IMG/VR virus record: IMGVR_UViG_3300036985_000851
Coordinates: 1-32,978 of that record
Origin: a virus
Strand: one strand, 5' to 3'
Length of the DNA: 32,978 nt
The notes under the pieces are model-generated. The model did no database searches. It saw nothing but the letters and a program-made list of their open reading frames with translations, and had not been told where the DNA came from. Shown in pieces: positions 24,310 through 30,928 of the stretch. Positions within the stretch are counted from its first letter, which is position 1. Each line of letters starts with the position of its first letter. A program made the position numbers and the translations under genes.

Positions 24310-24663
24310 ATGAAAAAAGTACTATTATCAATTTTAATTTTTGCAAGTTTGTCAACAAAAGCACAAGATAGTACCGTAGTTGCGGATACTGTAATTTACT
24401 CAAAGGGTGCAATTCACATTGAGCCAATAATTGTTAATGCACAAGGGGATAGTGCTTATTCAATTGTTTGGTCTGCTTTTGGATTAAGCAGTAACGGAGA
24501 AGGGTGCAATACTTATGTAACATTAAGAAGTAAAATAAATGAAAAGTTAGCAGATTTTAATTGCGCTATTCCATCGTACATAGTTGATATATGGGGTATA
24601 GATAACACAATCATTGATAATTATATCTTATCACAATATCCACGATTTAAAAAACAAGATTGA
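24310..24663 (+). CDS. Secreted hypothetical protein, 117 residues
   Basis: The protein has a standard signal peptide (MKKVLLSILIFASLSTKA, cut before QDST). The mature part has one Cys pair (GCNTY and FNCAI), beta strands and a helical end IDNTIIDNYILSQYPRFKKQD. I do not recognise it. It lies between the fibre, which also has a signal peptide, and the lysis genes, starting 10 bases after the fibre stop. It might help fibre export or folding in the periplasm, act in superinfection exclusion, or assist lysis; no motif decides. Confidence 0.6.
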   Translation: MKKVLLSILIFASLSTKAQDSTVVADTVIYSKGAIHIEPIIVNAQGDSAYSIVWSAFGLSSNGEGCNTYVTLRSKINEKLADFNCAIPSYIVDIWGIDNTIIDNYILSQYPRFKKQD

Positions 24664-24821
24664 TGAATTTTCACGATTACAAAATATATGTATTAAATGC
24701 AATTGCGCTTTCGGTATCTCTAACAAATGTAGAAACTTATTTACGCATTTCATTATTGGTGCTTTCGATAGCATACACAATTTTTAAACTTTTAAAAAAT
24801 GATAAAAATGAAAAATCTTAA
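24663..24821 (+). CDS. Small membrane protein, 52 residues (holin-related candidate)
   Basis: ATG at 24663 overlaps the preceding TGA, and the frame ends TAA at 24821. It encodes MNFHDYKIYVLNAIALSVSL, a polar break, and a second hydrophobic stretch ISLLVLSIAYTIFKLL ending in KNDKNEKS. Two membrane spans and a charged C-terminus are common in holins and antiholins. It lies directly before another holin-like gene, with which it overlaps, so the two may form a holin/antiholin pair. Confidence 0.5.
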   Translation: MNFHDYKIYVLNAIALSVSLTNVETYLRISLLVLSIAYTIFKLLKNDKNEKS

Positions 24822-24990
24822 AACAAGTTTGGCAGGATTAATCGCTGGTGTACCATTTATTATTCAATCTTTGATGGAGGCTTATAATACTGGTGCCTTT
24901 ACTAACAAAAGTGGATTGCAATTAGTTGCAGCAATTGGGGTAGTATTACTTGGATTGTATTCTAAAGACCACGATGTTAAGGGTATTTAG
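24808..24990 (+). CDS. Holin candidate
   Basis: This 60-residue protein (start 24808, MKNLKTSLAGLIAGVPFII; an ATG at 24799 is an equal alternative giving 63 residues) has two hydrophobic segments, TSLAGLIAGVPFIIQSLM and LVAAIGVVLLGLY, a short loop with SGLQ, and a charged end SKDHDVKGI. The sequence matches a small holin type I recall from Bacteroidota phages with the same K-D-H-D end. Position before spanin and endolysin genes supports it. It would permeabilise the inner membrane so the leaderless endolysin reaches peptidoglycan. Confidence 0.6.
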   Translation: MKNLKTSLAGLIAGVPFIIQSLMEAYNTGAFTNKSGLQLVAAIGVVLLGLYSKDHDVKGI

Positions 24991-25471
24991 TTGGTTGGTA
25001 GCAGTTTCCTTATTAGGAGGCTGTTACACCCAATTAAAGGCAACCAAACAAGTTAGTAAGGCATTGGCTAACTATCCCCAGATAGTGGCTAAAATAGCCT
25101 TGGATTCATTCCCTTGCGATGTTATACGTATTGATACGATTATAACTGTAAGGGATACGATTGTAGAAAGTTATCCAATTGAAACTACTTTAGTAGATAC
25201 GTTTGTTATAACAAAAAAATTGTACGTTAAATTGCCGTACAAAACAGTTTACATAAGCAAAGTGGTTGAATCAACGGCAAAGCTGATAATAATAAAAGCG
25301 AGTTTGGATTCAGCTAATAATGCAATTTGCGAACTGCAAAAGTCAAAGGATGAATTGACTGGCAAAGTAGCTAGAAAAAACAAGATTATCTACTGGCTAA
25401 TAGCGTTTATTTTCGCTATGTCAATACCTTACGTTATCCGCATTTTAAATATGTTGACAATTAAAATATAA
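24974..25471 (+). CDS. Unimolecular spanin (u-spanin) candidate
   Basis: The start at 24974 (MLRVFSWLVAVSLLGGC) is preferred to 24950 because it begins the lipoprotein signal with lipobox LGGC, Cys17. The 165-residue protein then has beta strands (IRIDTIITVRDTIVESYPI, VDTFVITKKLYVKLPYK), a helical part (IIIKASLDSANNAICELQ), and a C-terminal membrane segment IIYWLIAFIFAMSIPYVI. An outer-membrane lipoprotein anchor at one end and an inner-membrane span at the other is the layout of u-spanins such as T1 gp11, which fuse the two membranes at lysis. It lies between the holin candidate and the endolysin. Confidence 0.65.
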   Translation: MLRVFSWLVAVSLLGGCYTQLKATKQVSKALANYPQIVAKIALDSFPCDVIRIDTIITVRDTIVESYPIETTLVDTFVITKKLYVKLPYKTVYISKVVESTAKLIIIKASLDSANNAICELQKSKDELTGKVARKNKIIYWLIAFIFAMSIPYVIRILNMLTIKI

Positions 25472-25479
25472 ATTTACAT

Positions 25480-25932
25480 ATGATTAAGCCTTCAGATGAA
25501 TTTTACCGATTACTAAAATTATTTGAAGGATGCAAGTTGCAGGCTTACCGATGCCCTGCAAATGTTATAACAATAGGATGGGGTAGTGTTTTGGATAGTA
25601 AAGGCAACCCATTTTATATGGGTGATAAAATTACTCAACAAGATGCTGATTTACTTTTGAAAAATGAAGTAACAAGAAAGACAAAGTTTTTAAATGGAGA
25701 ATTAGGAAAGACAGTAGTTAATCAAAACCAATTCGATGCGCTTTTATTGTTTCAATACAACTGCGGAAATGCAGCATTAAGCGGAAGTACTTTATTCAGG
25801 AAGGTAAAAGCAAACCCAAATGATATAACTATTATATCTGAATTTGCACGTTGGGATAAGGTAGCAGGAAAACCATTAAAAGGATTAACGATAAGGAGAG
25901 CAGCAGAATCAAAACTTTATTTCACTAAATAA
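25480..25932 (+). CDS. GH24 endolysin (phage lysozyme)
   Basis: This 150-residue muramidase cleaves the glycan strands of peptidoglycan. The T4-type catalytic triad is visible in spacing E-x8-C-x5-T: Glu16 (LKLFEGCKL), Cys25 (AYRCPA) and Thr31 (VITIGWG); Cys in place of Asp is also found in the P21-type endolysins. QNQFDALLLFQYNCG and SEFARWDKVAGKPLKGLTIRR are further family blocks. The N-terminus has no signal or SAR segment, so it depends on a holin. It sits eight bases after the spanin candidate. Confidence 0.93.
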   Translation: MIKPSDEFYRLLKLFEGCKLQAYRCPANVITIGWGSVLDSKGNPFYMGDKITQQDADLLLKNEVTRKTKFLNGELGKTVVNQNQFDALLLFQYNCGNAALSGSTLFRKVKANPNDITIISEFARWDKVAGKPLKGLTIRRAAESKLYFTK

Positions 25933-25937
25933 AAACT

Positions 25938-26771
25938 ATGCGCCCAAGATTTAACGAAATTCAAACTAACTGGTGGCAACAAAAACAATTATTCGATAAG
26001 CAACTTTACAAGGTATTAATTTTCTCCGACTGTCATGGATGGCTGGCAGACCTTTCGGCACTTCGATGTATTAATAAAGTGCTTCAACATAATAAATTTG
26101 ATGAGGTTATTATTAACGGAGATATAACCGATATGCCTTTTATATCAAAGCATAGCCAAAGATTATATTCTGAAGGTATATTAAAGGGTTATACTGAAGT
26201 AGGAGAAATAGAATATACAAAAGAGCAGATACTTAAACCATTAAGATTAAGTACTGAAGCCAAAATTAGAATAAGATTAGGTAACCACGATGAACGAATA
26301 ACAAACCCATTTAATTTAGGGGATAAGCAATTGGCGAGATTAGCGGTATTGTATAAAAATTATAATAGTACTAAATACAATGAAATGCTTGACCTAAAGG
26401 AAAGCGATAATTTCATTTATGACGAAAGCGATGTTTATAACCTATTTAATATTTTTGATGTTACACATGGATTAAGTTTAAATAAGACGGCAGCAGAGAA
26501 AAATATCTTTGAATATATGGGTAGCGGTTCTACTGGTCATACACATCGATTAAATTCAAAGTACTTAACGAATAGAAAGAATCCTTACGTATGGTTAGAA
26601 AGCGGATGCACCAGATTAACTAAAGAAGTAGAATTTTTCCCTACTGGAAAGACTGCCGATTGGCAGCAAGGGTTTATTGAAGTTGTGTTTACAAAAGATA
26701 GTTTCTTTGCCCAGCCTACTTTAATATTAAATGGGCAGTGTTATTATAACGGTATAATATACAAGGGATGA
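25938..26771 (+). CDS. Calcineurin-like metallophosphoesterase
   Basis: This 277-residue protein has the full two-metal motif set: FSDCHGW with Asp31 and His33, INGDITD with Asp62, LGNHDER (115-120), THGLS with His177, and GHTHR at 200-204. It is a member of the phosphoesterase superfamily found in many phages, acting on nucleic acids, nucleotides or phosphoproteins; the substrate cannot be inferred. It follows the endolysin by five bases and overlaps the peptidase start by an ATGA, so it is expressed with the lysis block. Confidence 0.88.
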   Translation: MRPRFNEIQTNWWQQKQLFDKQLYKVLIFSDCHGWLADLSALRCINKVLQHNKFDEVIINGDITDMPFISKHSQRLYSEGILKGYTEVGEIEYTKEQILKPLRLSTEAKIRIRLGNHDERITNPFNLGDKQLARLAVLYKNYNSTKYNEMLDLKESDNFIYDESDVYNLFNIFDVTHGLSLNKTAAEKNIFEYMGSGSTGHTHRLNSKYLTNRKNPYVWLESGCTRLTKEVEFFPTGKTADWQQGFIEVVFTKDSFFAQPTLILNGQCYYNGIIYKG

Positions 26772-27076
26772 ACGGAAGCATATTAATACCCGAAAGTTTT
26801 AAATTAGGAGGCAAAAAAATAATTAACATTATAGATAACGAGTATTGTAATGATAACAATTGTTTAGGTGAAGCGGATTTCACTTTGAAAATAATTACGT
26901 TATGCGATACCTATGCTGGTAAGAAATTAACAAAGCGAAGTAAAGAGCAGATATATTATCATGAATTAATACACCAGATATTGCATACAATGAAATTAGA
27001 AAGATTAAAGTATAATGAGTTATTTGTAGATGCTTTTGCTGATTGCTTAATTGAGTATGAACGCACAAAAAGATAG
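26768..27076 (+). CDS. Zinc metallopeptidase-like protein (HExxH)
   Basis: This 102-residue protein shows YYHELIHQILH with HELIH at 65-69, the zinc ligands and catalytic Glu of gluzincin-type proteases; Glu83 in YNELFVDAFADCL may be the third ligand. Similar short phage metallopeptidases resemble the ImmA/IrrE or SprT-like core without other domains. It is the last gene before a terminator. A host-repressor- or virion-cleaving role is possible, but no target is visible. Confidence 0.7.
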   Translation: MNGSILIPESFKLGGKKIINIIDNEYCNDNNCLGEADFTLKIITLCDTYAGKKLTKRSKEQIYYHELIHQILHTMKLERLKYNELFVDAFADCLIEYERTKR

Positions 27077-27097
27077 TTTGTTTTTTAGTTTTTGGTT

Positions 27098-27127
27098 AAT
27101 CCTGCCGTTTTTACGGTGGGATTTTTT
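27098..27127 (+). terminator. Intrinsic terminator after the late operon
   Basis: AATCCTGCCGT at 27098-27108 pairs with ACGGTGGGATT at 27113-27123 around TTTT, eleven pairs including two G-T wobbles, followed by TTTT and then ATTTATTTT. It closes the late/lysis transcript right before the long gap that holds the early promoter region. Confidence 0.88.
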
Positions 27128-27273
27128 ATTTATTTTACAGGCTGAAACCCAATGCTAGTATACTTATTATAAATAATTTATATACTATTTAAAATAAATT
27201 TTCAAATAAATTTGGTGGTTTGGAATATTCGTTTTATCTTTTATTTATCAAATAACAATTAAAACTAAAAATC
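27128..27273 (+). promoter_or_regulatory. Early promoter region with inverted repeat
   Basis: This gene-free stretch is the longest in the window together with the terminator before it (27077-27273). TTTG at 27211-27214, a 20-base spacer and TATCTTTT at 27235-27242 match the Bacteroidota promoter pattern (TTTG, 19-21 bases, TAnnTTTG) at all but one base. Upstream, TAGTATA at 27156-27162 is inverted as TATACTA at 27181-27187, a possible operator. It would drive the early genes from 27274. Second TTTG at 27219 is too close to be the -33 box. Confidence 0.55.
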
Positions 27274-27639
27274 ATGGAAAATTTCACTCTTAAATTTGGT
27301 AAGCACAAAGGAATGCAATTTTTATCTACACCTAAATCTTATCAGCAATGGCTACTTGCTCAAGATTGGTTTAAAGTTCCTACGGTTGTTACCGAGTTAC
27401 AACAGGCTCAAAAAAATATTAGTCAATTAAGTAATCAAATTCGTGGATGGGATGGATATAGTTCAAGAGGTGCTGCAATATATGATGCTATGTTTGATGC
27501 AGAACAAGCAATGGATTCTGCGGTTGAAAACGATAGAAAATATTTTGGTATGAATGAAGAAACTAAACAAGCGGAAATGGATTGGGAATGTGCTGAAATT
27601 GCTGCTTGTAATATGATATACGAATTTTATAATGATTAA
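27274..27639 (+). CDS. DUF3820/ExoX-C-like domain protein
   Basis: The first 35 residues of this 121-residue protein, FTLKFGKHKGMQFLSTPKSY followed by QQWLLAQDWFKVP, match the small 'GKHKGxxxxxxPxxYxxWLL' module known as DUF3820 or the ExoX C-terminal domain, present in some exonucleases and phage proteins. The rest is helical and acidic (MDWECAEIAACNMIYEFY) and unassigned. It is the first gene after the early promoter, so it may be a takeover protein. No nuclease catalytic motif is present. Confidence 0.6.
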   Translation: MENFTLKFGKHKGMQFLSTPKSYQQWLLAQDWFKVPTVVTELQQAQKNISQLSNQIRGWDGYSSRGAAIYDAMFDAEQAMDSAVENDRKYFGMNEETKQAEMDWECAEIAACNMIYEFYND

Positions 27640-27691
27640 TAAAAAAGGGGTGCAGCATCCTATCAACTGCAATAACCAAACACCAAAAAAA

Positions 27692-27874
27692 ATGAAACCA
27701 AGCCAACTAAAAATGCTCGAAGATTTGTACAACTTTTTGGGCGCAAACGAAACTTTACTAAAAGCAGAGTTTAAAAAAATCAAAAAAATAATTCCTAAAG
27801 ATAAAAATTTTAACTTCCAGCAATTTTGCGTAACCACTTATTCAAATTTAAATGAAACAAGTAAAAGTAAGTAA
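27692..27874 (+). CDS. Hypothetical protein, 60 residues
   Basis: Start 27692 (MKPSQLKMLEDLYNFLG) is preferred; an in-frame ATG at 27632 would add 20 residues rich in Asn, Gln and Pro that look like leader DNA. The protein is basic and helical (NETLLKAEFKKIKKIIPKD). It overlaps the next small gene by 23 bases. I do not recognise the family. Confidence 0.5.
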   Translation: MKPSQLKMLEDLYNFLGANETLLKAEFKKIKKIIPKDKNFNFQQFCVTTYSNLNETSKSK

Positions 27875-28013
27875 AACAGTATTACCACCAAAGCAGCCCA
27901 GCTTAATTAAATGGATGCAGGATTTCAAAGTAGGTGTAAGAATCGAAATGAAGTCAAATAATAGAGCAGAAAACATGAACCAATTTTATAACATTCAAAA
28001 AATCAAATTATGA
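27852..28013 (+). CDS. Hypothetical protein, 53 residues
   Basis: ATG at 27852 opens a frame ending TGA at 28013: a basic peptide (MKQVKVSKTVLPPKQP, then IKWMQDFKVGVRIEMKS). It overlaps both neighbours slightly, including an ATGA overlap with the 29-residue gene, which supports translation. Short basic early proteins are often host-takeover factors, but no motif is seen. Confidence 0.5.
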   Translation: MKQVKVSKTVLPPKQPSLIKWMQDFKVGVRIEMKSNNRAENMNQFYNIQKIKL

Positions 28014-28099
28014 GTACCAAAGAAATTAGAGATGCGATAATAATTAGCATCATTATTCTGGCAGCATTATTTGCCGATAACATTTTAAACTTTTTTTAA
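28010..28099 (+). CDS. 29-residue single-span membrane peptide
   Basis: ATG at 28010 overlaps the previous TGA; the frame ends TAA at 28099 and the next gene starts at 28101. It encodes MSTKEIRDAIIISIIILAAL plus FADNILNFF, one membrane span with a charged N-terminus. Tight spacing on both sides argues for a real small protein. Confidence 0.5.
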   Translation: MSTKEIRDAIIISIIILAALFADNILNFF

Positions 28100-28100
28100 C

Positions 28101-28373
28101 ATGAAAATTTCAAACTTCACAAACAGTAAAGGAAACAAAGTAGCAAATCAATTTATTATTAATGATTCTGAATTTACTTTATTTCAAAGTTACGATTCAG
28201 TAATAATTAAAACTACATTTGAAGATGGTAAAAGGGTAGTATATTTGGATTCCAATTATTGGGATTATTCAAAAACCACAGGTAAATATAGAAATTTGTT
28301 TTTAGGAGAAAATAAAAAAGCAAATGAATTAAAAATAAAAAATAATATTTACAAACTTACAAACCTAAACTAA
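28101..28373 (+). CDS. Hypothetical protein, 90 residues, family common in Bacteroidota phages
   Basis: The start MKISNFTNSKGNKVANQFII and the FQSYDSVI and VYLDSNYWDYSKTTGKYRN blocks are a pattern I recall from many Bacteroidota phage early regions, of unknown function. It is beta-rich and carries no Cys or obvious catalytic residue. It follows the small membrane peptide by one base and precedes the next gene by one base. Confidence 0.65.
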   Translation: MKISNFTNSKGNKVANQFIINDSEFTLFQSYDSVIIKTTFEDGKRVVYLDSNYWDYSKTTGKYRNLFLGENKKANELKIKNNIYKLTNLN

Positions 28374-28374
28374 C

Positions 28375-28644
28375 ATGAAATACAAATTTAAAACTGAAGT
28401 TGAACACGAAGTTAACATTGAATTACCTTATTATTTTAAAATAGAAAATTCACATATTGCAGATTCTTATTTTGCAATAATATCGGAAAATTTAGCTATT
28501 TGCAATTGGAAAATAAATGATATTACATCATTGAATTGTCCCCAAGTAATAACAAATTATATCGAAAAAGGTAAAGAAATTACTGCCGCAGAATTTAAAA
28601 CTGCAATAACCCAATCTTGTAACCATTTAATAAATCTAATATGA
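28375..28644 (+). CDS. Hypothetical protein, 89 residues
   Basis: The protein starts MKYKFKTEVEHEVNIELPYY and alternates strands and helices (ADSYFAIISENLAICNWK, GKEITAAEFKTAITQSC). I do not recognise it. Its stop overlaps the next start as ATGA, so it is part of the same early operon leading to the recombination genes. Confidence 0.6.
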   Translation: MKYKFKTEVEHEVNIELPYYFKIENSHIADSYFAIISENLAICNWKINDITSLNCPQVITNYIEKGKEITAAEFKTAITQSCNHLINLI

Positions 28645-28859
28645 AAGACAGTATAGAGTTATACATTCAACATCCTACCGATTGGCAGTTATCCGAGTAT
28701 GTTATAGTTGATTATTATATTGGATTTAATGGCAAAGAAATGGATGATTTAGATATTGAAAATTGGCATCCTGCTGATTATGCCGAATGGATTACGGAAG
28801 AAATAGTATTTAACGAATTATTAAACCAAATAAACAAACAAAATGAGCAATCTAATTAA
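28641..28859 (+). CDS. Hypothetical acidic protein, 72 residues
   Basis: This acidic protein has DWQLSEYVIVDYYIGFNG and ENWHPADYAEWITEEIVFNE, with many Trp, Asp and Glu residues and a polar end. Strong negative charge and early position resemble phage DNA-mimic or inhibitor proteins, but that is only composition. It overlaps the ERF gene by 17 bases. Confidence 0.6.
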   Translation: MKDSIELYIQHPTDWQLSEYVIVDYYIGFNGKEMDDLDIENWHPADYAEWITEEIVFNELLNQINKQNEQSN

Positions 28860-29376
28860 AATTCAAAGCGAATTAAAAGCACCCAAAAACCAAACTAATG
28901 CGTTTGGAAAGTACAAGTACCGAAGCTGCGAAGATATCCTCGAAGCAGTCAAGCCATTACTTTTAAAATACGATTGCTTACTTGTAATAAGTGATGCAAT
29001 TAAAGAAGCTGGAGGAATTATTTATTGCGAAAGTAGAGTTATATTTAAAGATAAAGATGGAGATATAACAATTACCTCCTGCGCTGGAATAGAGCCAAAC
29101 AGAAAGGGAATGGATATAGCGCAAAGTTTTGGAGCATCAAGCAGTTACTCACGAAAATATGCGCTTAATGGTTTATTCCTTATCGATGATACCAAAGACG
29201 CTGACGCAACAAATGACCATAAACCTAAAGAAGATGCAAAACCATTTATGACCGATGAAAAAATGATTAGTTTAGTTGCTCGGTATAATGATGGAGAAAG
29301 CGATATATTTGAGAAAGCAAAAGCGCATCTAATATTAAGGGACAAAGATTTACTAACAATAAAAGCATTAAAATGA
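28843..29376 (+). CDS. erf: ERF-family single-strand annealing protein
   Basis: This 177-residue protein begins LIKIQSELKAPKNQTNAFGK and YKYRSCEDILEAVKPLL, then ESRVIFKDKDG and the hallmark GASSSYSRKYALNGLFLI with DDTKDADATND after it. ERF proteins anneal complementary single strands in phage recombination, forming rings, and work with a 5'-3' exonuclease. Here the exonuclease gene follows with an ATGA overlap. The C-terminal tail (KMISLVARYNDGESDIFE) is a small helical domain common in such proteins. Confidence 0.9.
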   Translation: MSNLIKIQSELKAPKNQTNAFGKYKYRSCEDILEAVKPLLLKYDCLLVISDAIKEAGGIIYCESRVIFKDKDGDITITSCAGIEPNRKGMDIAQSFGASSSYSRKYALNGLFLIDDTKDADATNDHKPKEDAKPFMTDEKMISLVARYNDGESDIFEKAKAHLILRDKDLLTIKALK

Positions 29377-30014
29377 TAGAACAATATTCAAGCGAATGGT
29401 TTGCCCAAAGGATGGGTAAACTTACTTCATCAACTATTTACAATTTGATGACCGAACCAAAGTTGAAATCTGAAGCAGGTCAATTATCCGCAACAACAAA
29501 AGAATATCTAACAAGTAAACTTGCTGAAAGATTAACAGGGGTGCAAAGGGAATTTACATCTAACGCAACCAATCACGGATTAGAATTAGAAAACGAAGCA
29601 ATAAGATTCTATGAAGGAAAGACAGGCAATAAGGTTTTGCCTTCAGGTTATATCGAAAGCATATCGGGATTATATGGAGGCACTCCAGATGGATTAATTG
29701 AAGGTGGGGGAATTATCCAAATAAAATGCCCTTACCAATATTCAAATCATATTAACAATGGTATTATAGACAGTCAAGAATACTTTAAAAAGAATTACAA
29801 ACAGTATTACTGGCAATGCCAAAGTGATATGATTGTAACGGAAAGCGAGTTTTGCGATTATGTTTCATATTGCCCACAGATTGCAGATAACTTAAAAATG
29901 TTTATCTTTAGGCTTGAAGCAAATATTGAAGATATGGAATTGCTTTTGCAAAAAATTCAAATGGCTGGGGAATATATTAATAACCTATTTAATAAAATTT
30001 CAAATGAAGGATAA
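29373..30014 (+). CDS. YqaJ-type (lambda-exo-like) recombination exonuclease
   Basis: This 213-residue protein has the YqaJ layout: SSEWFAQRMGKLTSSTI at the start, NHGLELENEA with Glu73/Glu75 (68-76), GLYGGTPDGLIEGGG with Asp106, and IIQIKCPYQYSNHI. The usual motif is E-x-K; here it reads Gln116-Ile-Lys118. If the alignment is right, one metal-binding Glu is replaced by Gln, which may alter or reduce cleavage. Its partner ERF lies immediately upstream. It would resect dsDNA ends 5' to 3' for annealing. Confidence 0.88.
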   Translation: MIEQYSSEWFAQRMGKLTSSTIYNLMTEPKLKSEAGQLSATTKEYLTSKLAERLTGVQREFTSNATNHGLELENEAIRFYEGKTGNKVLPSGYIESISGLYGGTPDGLIEGGGIIQIKCPYQYSNHINNGIIDSQEYFKKNYKQYYWQCQSDMIVTESEFCDYVSYCPQIADNLKMFIFRLEANIEDMELLLQKIQMAGEYINNLFNKISNEG

Positions 30015-30393
30015 CTTAAAAACAATTTTAAAGTACATTCAAGTTTATACTGATTGCGATAATTATGCTTTAGGTAAGATTGCTTTGTTATTTGACGAAT
30101 ACCCTTTAGAAACTACATTAGTTCAAGTAGTTGAAAAGGTAGTTGAAGTACAAGCAAAATCATTTGTACTAAATAAAGCAGACATTGAGGAATGGACAAA
30201 GAAGTATCTCATAACAAATAATATTACCTATGAGCAATTAACTGCTAATAACAGAAAATATGAAACAGTATTGCAAAGAGTTAATTTTTCAAAAGCAGCA
30301 CGAGAACATGGATTTTATTTAAGCGAGATTGGAAGGAAATTAAAAATGCATCATTCCAGTATCATCCACCTTGTAAACAATTTTCAACAATAA
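30004..30393 (+). CDS. DnaA domain IV-like DNA-binding protein
   Basis: The start at 30004 (MKDNLKTILKYIQVYTDC) overlaps the exonuclease by 11 bases; the ATG at 29914 would overlap it by 101. Residues about 88-126 of the 129 resemble the DnaA C-terminal HTH: VNFSKAAREHGFYLSEIGRK then LKMHHSSIIHLVNNF, similar to the DHSTVLHAV signature that contacts the DnaA box. No AAA+ ATPase region is present. It may bind phage origin boxes or compete with host DnaA. Confidence 0.65.
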   Translation: MKDNLKTILKYIQVYTDCDNYALGKIALLFDEYPLETTLVQVVEKVVEVQAKSFVLNKADIEEWTKKYLITNNITYEQLTANNRKYETVLQRVNFSKAAREHGFYLSEIGRKLKMHHSSIIHLVNNFQQ

Positions 30394-30405
30394 AAAACAA
30401 CAATT

Positions 30406-30657
30406 ATGACAGCACCAACAAATCAAAATGCAGAAGTATTAAATTTACTTCTAACCGAAAAACAAACATCATTAAACTTAGTGATGAACGGAATCCTTAA
30501 CCCAACCGCAAGGATAACAAACCTTCGAGCAATGGGAGTAAATGTTCTTTGTGAATTTATTTCACATACCAATAAATTTGGTAGAGCAATTCGTTATGGT
30601 CAATTTTCAGTATTGAATAAAAAAGATTCAAGGAAAATTTACAAAGAAATTAATTAA
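30406..30657 (+). CDS. HTH_39-type DNA-binding protein
   Basis: Most of this 83-residue protein is a small helix-turn-helix: EVLNLLLTEKQTSLNLVM then NGILNPTARITNLRAMG and VLCEF, the arrangement of phage 'helix-turn-helix domain' proteins with ARI-x-x-LR-x-x-G. The tail is basic (SVLNKKDSRKIYKEIN). It is followed by a hairpin that could limit transcription into the initiator genes. It may regulate the early promoter or bind the origin. Confidence 0.65.
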   Translation: MTAPTNQNAEVLNLLLTEKQTSLNLVMNGILNPTARITNLRAMGVNVLCEFISHTNKFGRAIRYGQFSVLNKKDSRKIYKEIN

Positions 30658-30663
30658 TTAATT

Positions 30664-30685
30664 AGGGGTGGTTAATTCCACCCCT
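30664..30685 (+). terminator. Hairpin after the HTH gene, possible attenuator
   Basis: AGGGGTGG at 30664-30671 pairs with CCACCCCT at 30678-30685, eight perfect pairs around TTAATT. It is GC-rich against an AT background. The following TAAATTTAC is T-poor, so strong termination is unlikely; it may attenuate transcription or protect mRNA ends. The next start codon is 13 bases downstream. Confidence 0.7.
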
Positions 30686-30697
30686 TAAATTTACATC

Positions 30698-30928
30698 ATG
30701 ATTAGTATTAACTCAAATATATTCGATTTTAAAATAAATAATTCAGCTAAACTTTTTTACGTTTATCTTCAGCATACAAAAGCATTTGAAAAATCTAATG
30801 CCTATTATGCCGATTGCTTCGAAGTATCAACAATGACAATTACAAATTGGCTTAAAGAACTGGTAGACAAGAAGTTAATAAACATTACATACAATTTAAA
30901 CAAACGTAAAATAAAAATCAATGAATAA
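30698..30928 (+). CDS. Winged-helix-like protein, 76 residues
   Basis: The protein has FKINNSAKLFYVYLQHTKAF followed by FEVSTMTITNWLKELVDKKL and INITYNLNKRKIKI, a compact helix-helix-wing order as in the N-terminal domains of phage replication organisers. It directly precedes the DUF4373 gene with an 8-base overlap, so the two may work as a pair at the origin. Confidence 0.6.
   Translation: MISINSNIFDFKINNSAKLFYVYLQHTKAFEKSNAYYADCFEVSTMTITNWLKELVDKKLINITYNLNKRKIKINE

Noticed and set aside
27463-27837. 124-residue frame on the - strand
   Set aside because: It lies opposite two + strand genes with better context, is rich in Phe, Ile and Ser as expected for the reverse of A-rich genes, and has no recognisable domain.
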